A stretch of 64,000 nucleotides of DNA from Guyparkeria sp016278265. GTDB taxonomy: Bacteria; Pseudomonadota; Gammaproteobacteria; Halothiobacillales; Halothiobacillaceae. The translations under genes were made by a program, and so were the position numbers. Each line of letters starts with the position of its first letter. Positions within the stretch are counted from its first letter, which is position 1. The stretch is from the NCBI RefSeq assembly GCF_044582145.1, contig NZ_JBDODO010000004.1. One strand, 5' to 3'. Below, piece by piece: positions 1 through 8,611 of the stretch. Under the pieces are notes generated by a model, which had not been told where the DNA came from, did not search any database, and worked only from the letters and a program-made list of their open reading frames with translations.

Positions 1-131
1 GGAAGGCCGGTGCCGACCCGATCGAGTTCGCCAAGGAGCACAAGGAATTCGCACGGGCGTTCGAGTCCTTCCCGCACGACGCCGATGCCATCTTCCCGGG
101 CTGGCGGGAAAAGCTGGGCGTGCACAAGTAA
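1..131 (+). CDS. cbbM: RuBisCO form II large subunit, C-terminal end (partial)
   Basis: The reading frame from base 3 gives 42 residues and a TAA stop, ending FPGWREKLGVHK, the typical C-terminus of form II ribulose-1,5-bisphosphate carboxylase (CbbM). The enzyme fixes CO2 onto ribulose-1,5-bisphosphate in the Calvin cycle. Only the tail is in the window, so no catalytic residue can be checked. The assignment is supported by the neighbours cbbQ and cbbO, which encode the activase for form II RuBisCO in sulfur-oxidising proteobacteria. A terminator-like hairpin follows about 50 bases after the stop. Confidence 0.93.
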   Translation, partial: KAGADPIEFAKEHKEFARAFESFPHDADAIFPGWREKLGVHK

Positions 132-181
132 GCACGGTCCGGCGTGATCGGGAGCGATCCCGGTCATTGATATTTCCTATC

Positions 182-211
182 GGCCGCCCGGCGACGGGTG
201 GCCCTTTCTTT
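182..211 (+). terminator. Rho-independent terminator after cbbM
   Basis: A 9-bp stem, GGCCGCCCG and CGGGTGGCC with one G-U pair, closes a GCGA tetraloop and is followed by CTTTCTTT. It lies about 50 bases after the cbbM stop. It would end or attenuate the cbbM transcript before cbbQO, so the activase would be made at a lower level or from its own start. Confidence 0.65.
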
Positions 212-237
212 CCGCCCATTCCCGAGCGTTTCGCTTG

Positions 238-503
238 GGAAACCCTGAACGATTCGATGACGTCTCTGCGGGCTCTCCAAGGGCCCAGATGCAAGGCGCA
301 GTCCGCTATGAAGGGCCGTCGCCCTTTACAAGGGCTGCAACGCCGCAGATGGGCCCTTGGAGGCCCGCCCGGATGGGGCTCGCGGGTTTGCCCGCACTCG
401 GCGTTGCCGTCCCTCGACGGGCAACGAGCCCGTCTTCGGTCCGGCGCCTTGATTGCGAACAAACCCGCGAGCCAGAGATGCCATCGAATCGTGCAGAGTT
501 TCC
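238..503. mobile_element. MITE-like inverted-repeat element, copy 1
   Basis: The element begins GGAAACCCTGAACGATTCGA and ends with the imperfect inverse ...TCGAATCGTGCAGAGTTTCC. It is flanked on both sides by the 4-bp direct repeat CTTG (234-237 and 504-507). Inside are two nested hairpins: one with arms around 269-300 and 332-367, and one with arms GGCTCGCGGGTTTG (377-390) and CAAACCCGCGAGCC (460-473). No convincing gene is inside. The same terminal and internal sequences recur at 53931-54107, and the right end resembles the sequence at 63955-64000. It fits a non-autonomous element mobilised by an IS5-type transposase. It fills most of the cbbM-cbbQ gap. Confidence 0.75.
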
Positions 504-555
504 CTTGGAGACGTTGGGGAATGGGCAGGAGTGACGTGTTCAGGCAGGTGAGGCA

Positions 556-1368
556 ATGAGCGAACGATTCGAGATCGAGCAGTACCTCGTTACCGAGGAA
601 CCCTTCTATGAGGCGCAGGGCCGTGAGGTCTCGGCCTACGAGACCGCCTACTCGGCCCGCATGCCGGTGATGGTCAAGGGCCCGACCGGCTGCGGGAAGT
701 CGCGGTTCATCGAGTACATGGCCTGGAAGCTGGGCAAGCCGCTGATCACGGTGGCCTGCAACGAGGACATGACCGCCGCCGACCTGGTGGGGCGTTTTCT
801 GCTCGATGCCGATGGCACCCGCTGGGTGGACGGCCCCCTGACCCAGGCCGCGCGCTTCGGGGCGATCTGCTATCTCGACGAGGTCGTCGAGGCCCGCCAG
901 GACACAACGGTGGTCATCCACCCGCTGACCGACCACCGCCGCAACCTGCCGCTGGACAAGAAGGGCGAGCTGGTCGAGGCGCACCCGGATTTCCAGTTGG
1001 TGATCTCCTACAACCCCGGCTACCAGAGCTTGATGAAGGACCTCAAGCAGTCCACCAAGCAGCGTTTCGCCGGGTTCGAGTTCGACTACCCGGGCGCCGA
1101 CGTCGAGCGGGAGATCATTGTCGGGGAGACCGGCCTGGACGAGAACACGGCTGCCAAGCTGGTGCAGGTCGCCGACACGGCGCGCAACCTCAAGGGACAC
1201 GGTCTGGCCGAAGGGATCTCCACCCGGCTGCTGGTCTACGCGGCGACCCTGAACGGCAAGGGCATGGAGCCGGCGGAGGCGGCACGCATGGCCATGGTCG
1301 TGCCGCTGACCGATGATGCCGACATCCGGGATACGCTGTATCACGCCATCGACACCATCTTCGGTTGA
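556..1368 (+). CDS. cbbQ: RuBisCO activase AAA+ subunit CbbQ
   Basis: This 270-residue MoxR-type AAA+ ATPase is the motor of the CbbQO RuBisCO activase, which removes inhibitory sugar phosphates from RuBisCO active sites. Walker A is GPTGCGKS (residues 42-49) and Walker B is ICYLDEV (104-110). A sensor-like stretch with SYNPGYQ follows. The length is normal for the family. The ATG at 556 has AGGTGAGG just upstream. cbbO starts 16 bases after the stop, so the two are co-transcribed. The position directly after cbbM indicates the CbbQ2 type that serves form II RuBisCO. A terminator and a MITE-like element separate it from cbbM. Confidence 0.95.
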   Translation: MSERFEIEQYLVTEEPFYEAQGREVSAYETAYSARMPVMVKGPTGCGKSRFIEYMAWKLGKPLITVACNEDMTAADLVGRFLLDADGTRWVDGPLTQAARFGAICYLDEVVEARQDTTVVIHPLTDHRRNLPLDKKGELVEAHPDFQLVISYNPGYQSLMKDLKQSTKQRFAGFEFDYPGADVEREIIVGETGLDENTAAKLVQVADTARNLKGHGLAEGISTRLLVYAATLNGKGMEPAEAARMAMVVPLTDDADIRDTLYHAIDTIFG

Positions 1369-1384
1369 GCCGGGGAGCCGACCG

Positions 1385-3643
1385 ATGCCCAAGGACTCGA
1401 CCCGTCAGGCCTATCGCGACCGCTTCAAGTGCGGCTTCGACCAGGCCCGAGAGATCTTCGATCCCTGCCTGAGCAACGCCCTGGAGAAGCTGGCTTCGGA
1501 CCAGGCCATGGATGACTTCCTCCAGGGCGCCAACCTGCTGTGCATGATGGGGCAGGGCGTCGAGCCGGTATTGATCTATTTGGAGGAGGGGCCGGATACC
1601 GCCGCACTGGTGGGCGAGGCCATGATCGGGGATCTGGCCCACTACGCTTACAAGCTGGCCACGTCCACCAACGCTCCGGCGGTGGTGCCGTTCCTGCAGT
1701 CCATGCTCTCCGTGTCGCGGCGGCTGGAAAGCCGTGACGCCATGCAGGCCTTTCTCGATCTCGGCCTGGAGCTCATGCGCGAGACCACGCCGTCGATCCA
1801 TGGTCATCATGCCATCCACCCCAGCCCGGTGCTGGATCGCTTCTTCGAGACCGCGCCCCGGGTGCTGGCCTGGCTCAATCTGGCCGGGCTGGCCAACTGG
1901 GCCCGCTTTGGCGCCCGGGTGCATGCCAACGACCCCGATGCCCTGAAGGCCTACTTCGGCCTTGATTCGGCGGACAGCCGCACCGTGCTTCAGCGCGAGA
2001 GACACGGCACCCTGCTTGCCGACAACGAGCGCCGCCTGGGCTACTACCTGCAGGCCCTGTGGGCCTCCGACGAGCCCCTCGTGCCGTACCCGACGCTGGA
2101 GGCGGAGACCCCGCAGCGACCGTACTTCGACGAGCACGGGCTGCGTGTTCCCGATCTCTTCGACGATCACGGGAGCATCCCGGGCATCGATCGTTACCGG
2201 GCACTGCTTGCCCACATGATGGCTCATCGGCAGTGGAGCGGGACGATCGTCGCCGATAACTACAGCCCCATGCAGCGACTGGCCATGGAGGTCTTCGAGG
2301 ATGCCCGGGTGGAATATCTGGCGATGGCACGTTACCCGGGCCTGCGTCAGCTCTTCCTGGCCCTTCACCCCCGGGTGGAGGCGGACGCCTGCGACCCCGC
2401 ACGGCAGTCTTGCGTGAACCACCGGCTGATGATGCTTTCCTACGCGCTGCTCGATCCCGGCGGCCACGGGTACGAGGACACGGTCATCGACGAGTTCGTG
2501 GCCCGATTCCACGAGCACATGACGGAAGGTAACTCGCGCACTCGGGATGCCGCCGAGCAGGGCGTGGCCTTCATGGCTCGCACCCGACGGCCGTCGGATG
2601 CCTTCGCCGAGGTGTGGTTTCCGTCCGAACGGGTCGAGTTCCGGGATGACAACCGCCACCTGTGGCGGTTCATCGAGGAGGGTGACGAGGAAGAACTGTT
2701 CGACCTCGGAGCGAACGCCGACGCCGAGGAGCCCCGACCGGAGGCGGGGCTGCCGCCACGGCTCTACCCGGAATGGGACTCGGCCGCCGAGCGCCATCGC
2801 CCCGACTGGGTGAGCGTTTTCGATAGTCTTCAGCCGGCCGGTCATGCCGGGCAGGTCGACCGGCTTCTGGATCGCCATCGCGGCCTGGTACGTCAGCTCG
2901 AGCAGGTGGTCGAACTGCTCCGCCCCCAGCATCGCGAACGGATTCGCTACCAGGAGGAGGGTGCCGAGCTCGACCTCGACGTGGCCGTCCGCTCGATCAT
3001 CGATCTGCGCAGCGGGGTGGAGCCCGACCCGCGCGTCAACTTCGGGCACCGGCACGCCGAGCGCGACGTCAGCGTCTCGCTGCTGCTCGACCTGTCGGCC
3101 TCGGTCGCCGAGCGACCGGCAGGTTCATCCCAGACCGTGCTCGAGCTGAGCCGCGAGGCCGTGACCGTGCTCGCTCAGGCGGTCGACACCGCCGGCGACC
3201 CGTTGGCCATCGCCGGCTTCGATTCCAATACCCGCCACGAGGTGCGCTACCGGCACATCAAGGGGTTCGACGAACCCTGGGGGCGTGACGTCAAGGCGCG
3301 GCTGGCCGCCATGGAAGCGGGGCTGTCCACGCGTCTGGGGGCGGCGCTGCGGCATGCCGGGCACTTCCTGTCGCATCGGCGCAACCAGAAAAAGCTGCTG
3401 CTCGTGCTGACCGATGGCGAGCCGCACGACGTCGACGTGAAGGACCCGAAGTGGTTGCGGGCCGATGCGCGCCAGGCGGTCGTCGAGCTTGAGGGTGAGG
3501 GCATCTTTGCCTGGTGCATCAATCTCGACCCGAAGGCCGACGAGTACGTGGCGGACATCTTCGGCCACCGCTACACCATCATCGATCACGTCGAGCGCTT
3601 GCCCGAAGTATTACCCCGCCTGTTCGTGCAATTGACCGGTTGA
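1385..3643 (+). CDS. cbbO: RuBisCO activase adaptor CbbO with VWA domain
   Basis: This 752-residue protein is the adaptor of the CbbQO activase: a single CbbO sits on the CbbQ hexamer and contacts RuBisCO through its C-terminal von Willebrand factor A domain. The VWA domain covers roughly residues 560-752 and its metal-ion (MIDAS) residues are intact: DLSAS near 569 and TDGEP near 676. The long N-terminal region has no simple motif, as usual in this family. The frame is open upstream, but the ATG at 1385 is chosen because GGGGAG lies 10 bases before it and it follows the cbbQ stop by 16 bases. No frameshift is seen. Confidence 0.94.
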   Translation: MPKDSTRQAYRDRFKCGFDQAREIFDPCLSNALEKLASDQAMDDFLQGANLLCMMGQGVEPVLIYLEEGPDTAALVGEAMIGDLAHYAYKLATSTNAPAVVPFLQSMLSVSRRLESRDAMQAFLDLGLELMRETTPSIHGHHAIHPSPVLDRFFETAPRVLAWLNLAGLANWARFGARVHANDPDALKAYFGLDSADSRTVLQRERHGTLLADNERRLGYYLQALWASDEPLVPYPTLEAETPQRPYFDEHGLRVPDLFDDHGSIPGIDRYRALLAHMMAHRQWSGTIVADNYSPMQRLAMEVFEDARVEYLAMARYPGLRQLFLALHPRVEADACDPARQSCVNHRLMMLSYALLDPGGHGYEDTVIDEFVARFHEHMTEGNSRTRDAAEQGVAFMARTRRPSDAFAEVWFPSERVEFRDDNRHLWRFIEEGDEEELFDLGANADAEEPRPEAGLPPRLYPEWDSAAERHRPDWVSVFDSLQPAGHAGQVDRLLDRHRGLVRQLEQVVELLRPQHRERIRYQEEGAELDLDVAVRSIIDLRSGVEPDPRVNFGHRHAERDVSVSLLLDLSASVAERPAGSSQTVLELSREAVTVLAQAVDTAGDPLAIAGFDSNTRHEVRYRHIKGFDEPWGRDVKARLAAMEAGLSTRLGAALRHAGHFLSHRRNQKKLLLVLTDGEPHDVDVKDPKWLRADARQAVVELEGEGIFAWCINLDPKADEYVADIFGHRYTIIDHVERLPEVLPRLFVQLTG

Positions 3644-3742
3644 ATGGTCCTCGAGTGCACCGGTGGTGGGCTATGGTGGCCCTTCTCTGCGCGTGTCATC
3701 GGCCAAACCTTGCCTAAACTGGTGGTGAGGAAAACGTTCCCC

Positions 3743-3774
3743 GCACCCGCGGCGGCTGTGCCGTCGCCGGGTGC
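3743..3774 (+). other. GC-rich hairpin in the leader of the hpf gene
   Basis: Inverted arms GCACCCG and CGGGTGC, extended inward by GCGGC and GCCGTCGC, form a strong hairpin 23 bases before the hpf start. It has no T-tract, so it is a poor intrinsic terminator for cbbO. It could be a leader structure; its role is unknown. Confidence 0.35.
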
Positions 3775-3796
3775 GTCGTCCCCAGGAGAGCAAACG

Positions 3797-4360
3797 ATGA
3801 ACGACGAGATCACCTTCCCTCTCGAAATCGAATTCCGGCATCTGGATCACTCCGAGGTACTGGACAACAAGATCCGGGAAAACGTGGCCAAGCTGACTCG
3901 CTACTACGATCGCATCATGTCGTGCCGCGTGGTGGTCGAACCCAGCCAGAACCGTCACAACAAGGGGAATCTTTACCACGCGCTGATCGACATCACGGTG
4001 CCGACCGGCGAACTGGTCGCCAGCCGTGACCCGGACAAGAACCACGCCCACGAGGACCCGTATGTGGCGGTTCGGGATGCGTTCAAGGCCATGCAACGCC
4101 AGCTGCAGTCCTTCGCGGCAAAACAGCGGGGCGAGGTGAAGCATCACGAGCCGCCGCCACAGGGGCGCATCATCGAACTGCAACCGGCCACGGGCTTCGG
4201 TGTGATCCTGGCCGCCGACGGGCGGGAGGTGAACTTCACCCGCAACAGCGTGGTGGATTACGACTTCGACAAGCTCGAGGGGGGCGAGATCGTTCGTTTC
4301 GCGGAGGTGCAGGGCGAGGACGGCCCGACGGCCAGCACAGTGCACGTGGAAGGTAAGTAA
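3797..4360 (+). CDS. HPF/RaiA family ribosome hibernation factor with cold-shock-like C-terminal domain
   Basis: The first ~105 of 187 residues form the HPF/RaiA (sigma-54 modulation) fold, with a typical N-terminus MNDEITFPLEIEFRHLDHS and a conserved DPYVAVRDAFKAMQRQL helix. This domain binds the 30S decoding region and silences ribosomes in slow growth. From about residue 118 a cold-shock (OB-fold) domain follows: GRIIELQPATGFGVI and later VNFTRNSVV. Such HPF-CSD fusions are known in Proteobacteria. The start at 3797 is preferred over an upstream in-frame ATG at 3644 because AGGAGAG precedes it at good distance and it matches the family N-terminus. The gene stands alone. Confidence 0.88.
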   Translation: MNDEITFPLEIEFRHLDHSEVLDNKIRENVAKLTRYYDRIMSCRVVVEPSQNRHNKGNLYHALIDITVPTGELVASRDPDKNHAHEDPYVAVRDAFKAMQRQLQSFAAKQRGEVKHHEPPPQGRIIELQPATGFGVILAADGREVNFTRNSVVDYDFDKLEGGEIVRFAEVQGEDGPTASTVHVEGK

Positions 4361-4467
4361 GACAACGACCCGTTGAGCGATCGCCCCGGTTTCGTTGTCC
4401 CGGGTTTTTCGTCGTCCCGGGCCTGGCTCGTGGTCATGGCCGGGATTGCGCACCGGGGAGAGATGCC

Positions 4468-4765
4468 GTCCACGCGGGTGAACTCTGCAATCAGGGAGGA
4501 ATCACCATTGGTGCCGACGAGGTTGCCCAGGACGTCGTGATATTCATGCGTAAGCCACACGTCGGTGACGCCGTGGTGGTGGAGGACGGCCGCAAGCCGG
4601 TGCGGCATTGTCACCGACCCTGACCTAATGCCGGACGTTCTGATCCCGGGTCTGGCGGCCGAGGACCTCGCCGTGCGGGATGGCGCCTCGGCCCCCCTGT
4701 CCACCGTGGGGTCGGGCGACAGCCTGTTCGCCGCCATGATCGCCATCTCGGTTACGACTACCTGA
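4468..4765 (+). pseudogene. Broken CBS-domain protein gene
   Basis: Frame 4468-4620 reads ELCNQGG...IGADEVAQDVV...MRKPHVGDAVVVEDGRKPV and then goes out of frame into a stop at 4621. Another frame from 4607 continues the same domain as IVTDPDLMPDVLIPGLAAED and APLSTVGSGDSLFAAM, ending at 4763. Intact CBS-pair proteins have CN(R)-xxV..GADE...MR..HVGD.VVVE..GRKPVGIVTDRDL..., so a single-base indel around 4605 broke the gene. The start is also damaged: the only nearby ATG (4463) is in another frame. CBS domains normally sense adenosine nucleotides. The second CBS domain is missing. Confidence 0.75.
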
Positions 4766-4848
4766 AGGTGGCTGCGGAGAAATCGTTCCTCGAACACTGG
4801 ATCGCGGCGTTTTTCGAGGGCAACGCGCGGCTGTCCAGCCGCCGCTGA
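4750..4848 (+). pseudogene. Orphan C-terminal gene fragment
   Basis: A third frame just after the broken CBS gene reads GYDYLKVAAEKSFLEHWIA and then FFEGNARLSSRR before a TGA. It looks like a real protein tail rather than random translation, but has no start. I do not recognise the parent protein. It may have been joined to the CBS remnant by a deletion that removed the intervening DNA. Confidence 0.4.
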
Positions 4849-4857
4849 GCCCGGCGG

Positions 4858-5367
4858 TCAGCCCCGCCGGAAGTATTCCCCGCCGCACTCGGGGCATTTC
4901 GGCACCGGGCCGAAGGTGTCGTGATGCACGATCGCGCCGCAGTCGACGCATTTGAGCCGCTTGGGGCTGGTGACATGACCGGCCCGCCACTCGCGCGGCT
5001 GGCTGCGCTCGGCCTCGTTGCGGAGCTGCTCGAGGGTGACGTCGGTGTGGTCGGCGATCGACAGCAGCTTCGAGCCGATGTCACCGGCCCAGTCGCGCAG
5101 CGTGTGACGAATGCTTTCGCCCTCGGTGGCTAGGCTTTCGCGGGTGTGTTCCAGGTCGTCCTTGACCGCTTCGACGATCTCGTGGCGGTAATCGGGCGTG
5201 TCGAGTCCTGCCGCTTCTTCATCGGCCAGCTGAGCGATGCGGGCCCGATTGGCGGGGCGGTTCTCGGGTTCGTCGAGCAGACGGGCGTAGATTCGTTCGA
5301 GCAGCTGGTAGTAGCCATGTCGTAGGGCGTTATATGTCTCGCTGTGCTCGTGCTGGTTGTGGGTCAT
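4858..5367 (-). CDS. Zinc-ribbon-containing protein (DUF1451-like)
   Basis: This 169-residue cytoplasmic protein has a long helical N-terminal part rich in Glu and Arg and a C-terminal zinc ribbon: CVDCG and, 16 residues later, CPECG. This architecture matches the zinc-ribbon proteins of the DUF1451 family, whose function is not established. The ATG at 5367 (MTHNQHEHSE) is chosen over an in-frame upstream ATG at 5421 because GGAG precedes it. It is divergent from leuS and converges on the pseudogene remnants. Confidence 0.8.
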   Translation of the reverse strand: MTHNQHEHSETYNALRHGYYQLLERIYARLLDEPENRPANRARIAQLADEEAAGLDTPDYRHEIVEAVKDDLEHTRESLATEGESIRHTLRDWAGDIGSKLLSIADHTDVTLEQLRNEAERSQPREWRAGHVTSPKRLKCVDCGAIVHHDTFGPVPKCPECGGEYFRRG

Positions 5368-5542
5368 TCGCTCTGGTCTCCGTCTTGCCGGCTGGATGGA
5401 CCACGCCCGCGTCGGCGTCATGCGTGCCGAGTCGTGCAGGGGGTGGCTCCTTTCGGTATTCTAGTCGCCTTTATCGTGGCCGATTGCAGGCCGTCTTGCC
5501 AGTCGGGCAATTAAAACGCACCCAAGGTAGACCCCCTAGTTC

Positions 5543-8017
5543 ATGCACGAGCAATACAACCCCGCGAAGATCGAGGACGAGGCGCAAAGCTTCTGGGAAA
5601 AGACGCAGGCATTCCATGTCCGCGAGGACCCCACCCGCGAGAAGTTCTACTGCCTGTCGATGTTCCCGTATCCCTCGGGCCGACTGCACATGGGACACGT
5701 GCGCAACTACACCATCGGGGATGTGATCAGCCGCTACCAGCGCATGCTGGGGAAGAACGTCCTCCAGCCGATGGGCTGGGACGCCTTCGGCCTGCCGGCG
5801 GAAAATGCCGCACTGAAGAACAAGGCGGCCCCGGCGCGCTGGACCTTCGAGAACATCGACTACATGCGTGGTCAGCTCCAGCGTCTGGGCTTCGCCTATG
5901 ACTGGAACCGCGAGCTGGCCACCTGCGACCCGGACTATTACCGCTGGGAGCAGTGGCTGTTCACCCGCCTGGTGAAAAAGGGGCTCGCCTACAAGAAGAC
6001 CGCGGTGGTCAACTGGGACCCGGTCGACCAGACGGTGCTGGCCAACGAGCAGGTCATCGACGGTTGTGGCTGGCGCTCGGGCGCGCCGGTCGAGCGCCGC
6101 GAGATCCCGCAGTGGTTCATCCGCATCACCGACTACGCCGACCAGTTGCTCGAGGATCTGGACAAGCTCGACCAGTGGCCCGAGCAGGTCCGCACCATGC
6201 AGGCCAACTGGATCGGCCGCTCGCGCGGGGTGCAGCTGGACTTTGCCGTTGAGAACGGCGAGCCGCTGACCGTCTTCACCACTCGCCCGGACACGCTCTA
6301 CGGCGTGACCTACCTCGCCGTGGCCGCCGACCACCCGCTAGCCGTGGCCGCCGCCGAGAAGGATGACCAAGTAGCCGTCTTCCGCGAGGAGTGCCGTCAT
6401 ACCAAGGTCGCCGAGGCCGACATGGCGACGATGGAGAAGAAAGGCCTGCCGCTGGGCGTTACGGCCACGCATCCACTGACCGGCGAGACGGTGCCGGTCT
6501 GGGTGGCCAACTTCGTTCTGATGGAATACGGCACCGGGGCGGTGATGTCCGTCCCGGCCCACGATGATCGCGACTGGGAGTTTGCGACCAAGCACGATCT
6601 CGCCATCAAGCCGGTGATCGAGGGCAGCGATCCTGACCACGACTACGCCCAAGGGGCGATGACCGAGAAGGGCACGCTGATTGACTCGGGCGAGTTCACG
6701 GGGCTTTCCAGCGATGAGGCCTTCGACCGGATCGTGGCCAAGCTCGCGGCCGACGGCCGTGGCGAGCAGACCATCAACTACCGCCTGCGCGACTGGGGCG
6801 TCTCGCGCCAGCGCTACTGGGGCTGCCCGATCCCGATCATCAACTGCAGGCATTGCGGCCCCGTGCCGGTGCCCGATGCGGACCTGCCGGTGGTCCTGCC
6901 TACCGATGTGGTGATGGACGGCCCGGGCTCGCCGATCAAGTCGGATCGCTCGTTCATCGATACCACCTGTCCCGAGTGCGGCGCGGCGGCCGAGCGCGAG
7001 ACCGACACCTTTGACACCTTCTTCGAGTCGAGCTGGTACTACGCCCGGTTTGCCAGTGCGGATTCCAGTGATGCGATGCTCGACGACCGGGCCGGTTACT
7101 GGCTGCCGGTCGACCAGTACGTCGGCGGCATCGAGCACGCGGTGCTGCACCTCCTCTACGCGCGCTTCTTCCACAAGCTGATGCGCGACGAGGGCCTGAT
7201 CCCGGCCGACTGCGTCGAGCCGTTCACCCGTCTGCTCACCCAGGGCATGGTGAACAAGGACGGTGCGAAGATGAGCAAGTCCAAGGGCAATACGGTCGAC
7301 CCGCAAGAGCTGATCGAGGAGTACGGCGCGGACACCGTGCGCCTGTTCATGATGTTCGCCGCACCGCCCGATCAGGGCCTGGAGTGGTCGGACTCGGGCG
7401 TCGAGGGCGCGCACCGCTTCCTCAAGCGCCTTTGGCGGCAGGTCGCCGAGCGCAAATCCGCCGGCGTCGACCTGACCCGGCGGATCGACTCGGCCAGTGA
7501 ACTGGCCGACAGTGATGCGGCGGCGAAGGACCTGTACCGCAAGCTCCATGAGACCATCGGCCGGGTCACCGACGACATCGACAAGCGCCAGACCTTCAAC
7601 ACCGTGATCGCGGCGAACATGGAGCTGTTCAACGAACTGGCCCGGTTCGAGGTGACCGATGCGGTTGGCGAGGCAGTCGTCGCGGCCACCATCCAGGACA
7701 TGCTGCGCATGCTCGCGCCGATCGTGCCGCACATTACCCACGCGCTCTGGCACGAAGTCGGCGGGCAGGGCACCATTGCCGATGCGGCCTGGCCGGGCCA
7801 GGACGAGGCGGCGCTGGTGCGCGACGAGATCGAGATGGTCGTGCAGGTCAACGGCAAGCTGCGCGCGAAGATCAATGTGCCGGCGTCCGCCGACAAGGCG
7901 GCCATCGAGGCGCAGGCCCTGGCAAACGAGGACGTGCAGCGCTTTACCAATGAGGGCGAGATCAAGCGCGTGATCGTGGTTCCCAACAAACTGGTCAATA
8001 TCGTGGTGGCGAAGTAA
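5543..8017 (+). CDS. leuS: Leucyl-tRNA synthetase
   Basis: This 824-residue class I synthetase charges tRNA-Leu. The HIGH-type signature is PYPSGRLHMGH near residues 41-51 and the KMSKS loop is exact at 576-580. Between them lies the CP1 editing domain, including GTGAVMSVPAHDDRDWEF, which hydrolyses mischarged tRNA. The C-terminal part holds the anticodon-binding helices and ends with a small domain containing VQVNGKLRAKI. Its stop codon TAA shares a base with the lptE ATG, so it heads the leuS-lptE-holA operon that is conserved in gammaproteobacteria. Confidence 0.98.
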   Translation: MHEQYNPAKIEDEAQSFWEKTQAFHVREDPTREKFYCLSMFPYPSGRLHMGHVRNYTIGDVISRYQRMLGKNVLQPMGWDAFGLPAENAALKNKAAPARWTFENIDYMRGQLQRLGFAYDWNRELATCDPDYYRWEQWLFTRLVKKGLAYKKTAVVNWDPVDQTVLANEQVIDGCGWRSGAPVERREIPQWFIRITDYADQLLEDLDKLDQWPEQVRTMQANWIGRSRGVQLDFAVENGEPLTVFTTRPDTLYGVTYLAVAADHPLAVAAAEKDDQVAVFREECRHTKVAEADMATMEKKGLPLGVTATHPLTGETVPVWVANFVLMEYGTGAVMSVPAHDDRDWEFATKHDLAIKPVIEGSDPDHDYAQGAMTEKGTLIDSGEFTGLSSDEAFDRIVAKLAADGRGEQTINYRLRDWGVSRQRYWGCPIPIINCRHCGPVPVPDADLPVVLPTDVVMDGPGSPIKSDRSFIDTTCPECGAAAERETDTFDTFFESSWYYARFASADSSDAMLDDRAGYWLPVDQYVGGIEHAVLHLLYARFFHKLMRDEGLIPADCVEPFTRLLTQGMVNKDGAKMSKSKGNTVDPQELIEEYGADTVRLFMMFAAPPDQGLEWSDSGVEGAHRFLKRLWRQVAERKSAGVDLTRRIDSASELADSDAAAKDLYRKLHETIGRVTDDIDKRQTFNTVIAANMELFNELARFEVTDAVGEAVVAATIQDMLRMLAPIVPHITHALWHEVGGQGTIADAAWPGQDEAALVRDEIEMVVQVNGKLRAKINVPASADKAAIEAQALANEDVQRFTNEGEIKRVIVVPNKLVNIVVAK

Positions 8018-8604
8018 TGGATACGACCCGGGCTAGGACGACCCGCTCGCACACCGGCATGCGTGCCGTTTCCCGTGCCTTTTTCCTGGGGCTGGCCATG
8101 GCGGTGGCGGCGGTGACGCTGGTCACCTCGGGCTGTGGCTATCAGTTGCGGGGCGTGACCGAGGTCGACCCGACCTTCGACCGGGTGTATGTCTCGGGGC
8201 TGTCGAAATCGAGTCCGGTCTATCGCACGCTGGCGGCCGAAATCGGTAATTCGCAGGCCGTACTGGTCGACGATCGACGCGACGCCACGGCCCGGTTGGT
8301 GGTCGAGAGCGATGCGGTCGAGCAGCGCGCCTCGGTGGTCGACCCGAGTGCTGACGTGCGCCAGTACGAGTTGCTGCACGAGTTGCGTTACCACATCGAG
8401 CTGCCTGACGGCTCACGCACTCCCAGCCGCAAGATCAGCCAGGCCCGTAACTACAACTACGATCCGACTGGCGTGCTGGCGTCGTCCAGCAACGAGGGAC
8501 AGATCCGTCGCGAGCTGGGTGAACTGGTGGGGCAGTTGTTGTTCTACCGCCTGCTCGCGCCGATCGATCCCGACACCCTGATCGCGCCCGCCAACGGTCG
8601 CTGA
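8017..8604 (+). CDS. lptE: LPS assembly lipoprotein LptE
   Basis: This 195-residue outer-membrane lipoprotein plugs the LptD barrel that inserts lipopolysaccharide. A signal peptide with a hydrophobic core (FFLGLAMAVAAVTLV) ends at TSGC, with Cys40 followed by GYQLRG, the usual mature start of LptE. The -3 residue is Thr, slightly off the lipobox consensus. It overlaps the leuS stop by one base and is followed by holA, the normal gene order. Confidence 0.92.
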   Translation: MDTTRARTTRSHTGMRAVSRAFFLGLAMAVAAVTLVTSGCGYQLRGVTEVDPTFDRVYVSGLSKSSPVYRTLAAEIGNSQAVLVDDRRDATARLVVESDAVEQRASVVDPSADVRQYELLHELRYHIELPDGSRTPSRKISQARNYNYDPTGVLASSSNEGQIRRELGELVGQLLFYRLLAPIDPDTLIAPANGR

Positions 8605-8611
8605 GCCCCAA

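Noticed and set aside
235..534. Two overlapping open frames between cbbM and cbbQ (167-559 and 235-534)
   Set aside because: They translate the inverted repeats of the MITE-like element, have no ribosome site and no protein-like pattern.
1190..3055. 621-codon open frame on the - strand opposite cbbO
   Set aside because: It is a shadow of a GC-rich gene; the cbbO frame has clear VWA motifs and the antisense product has low-complexity His/Gly/Arg composition.
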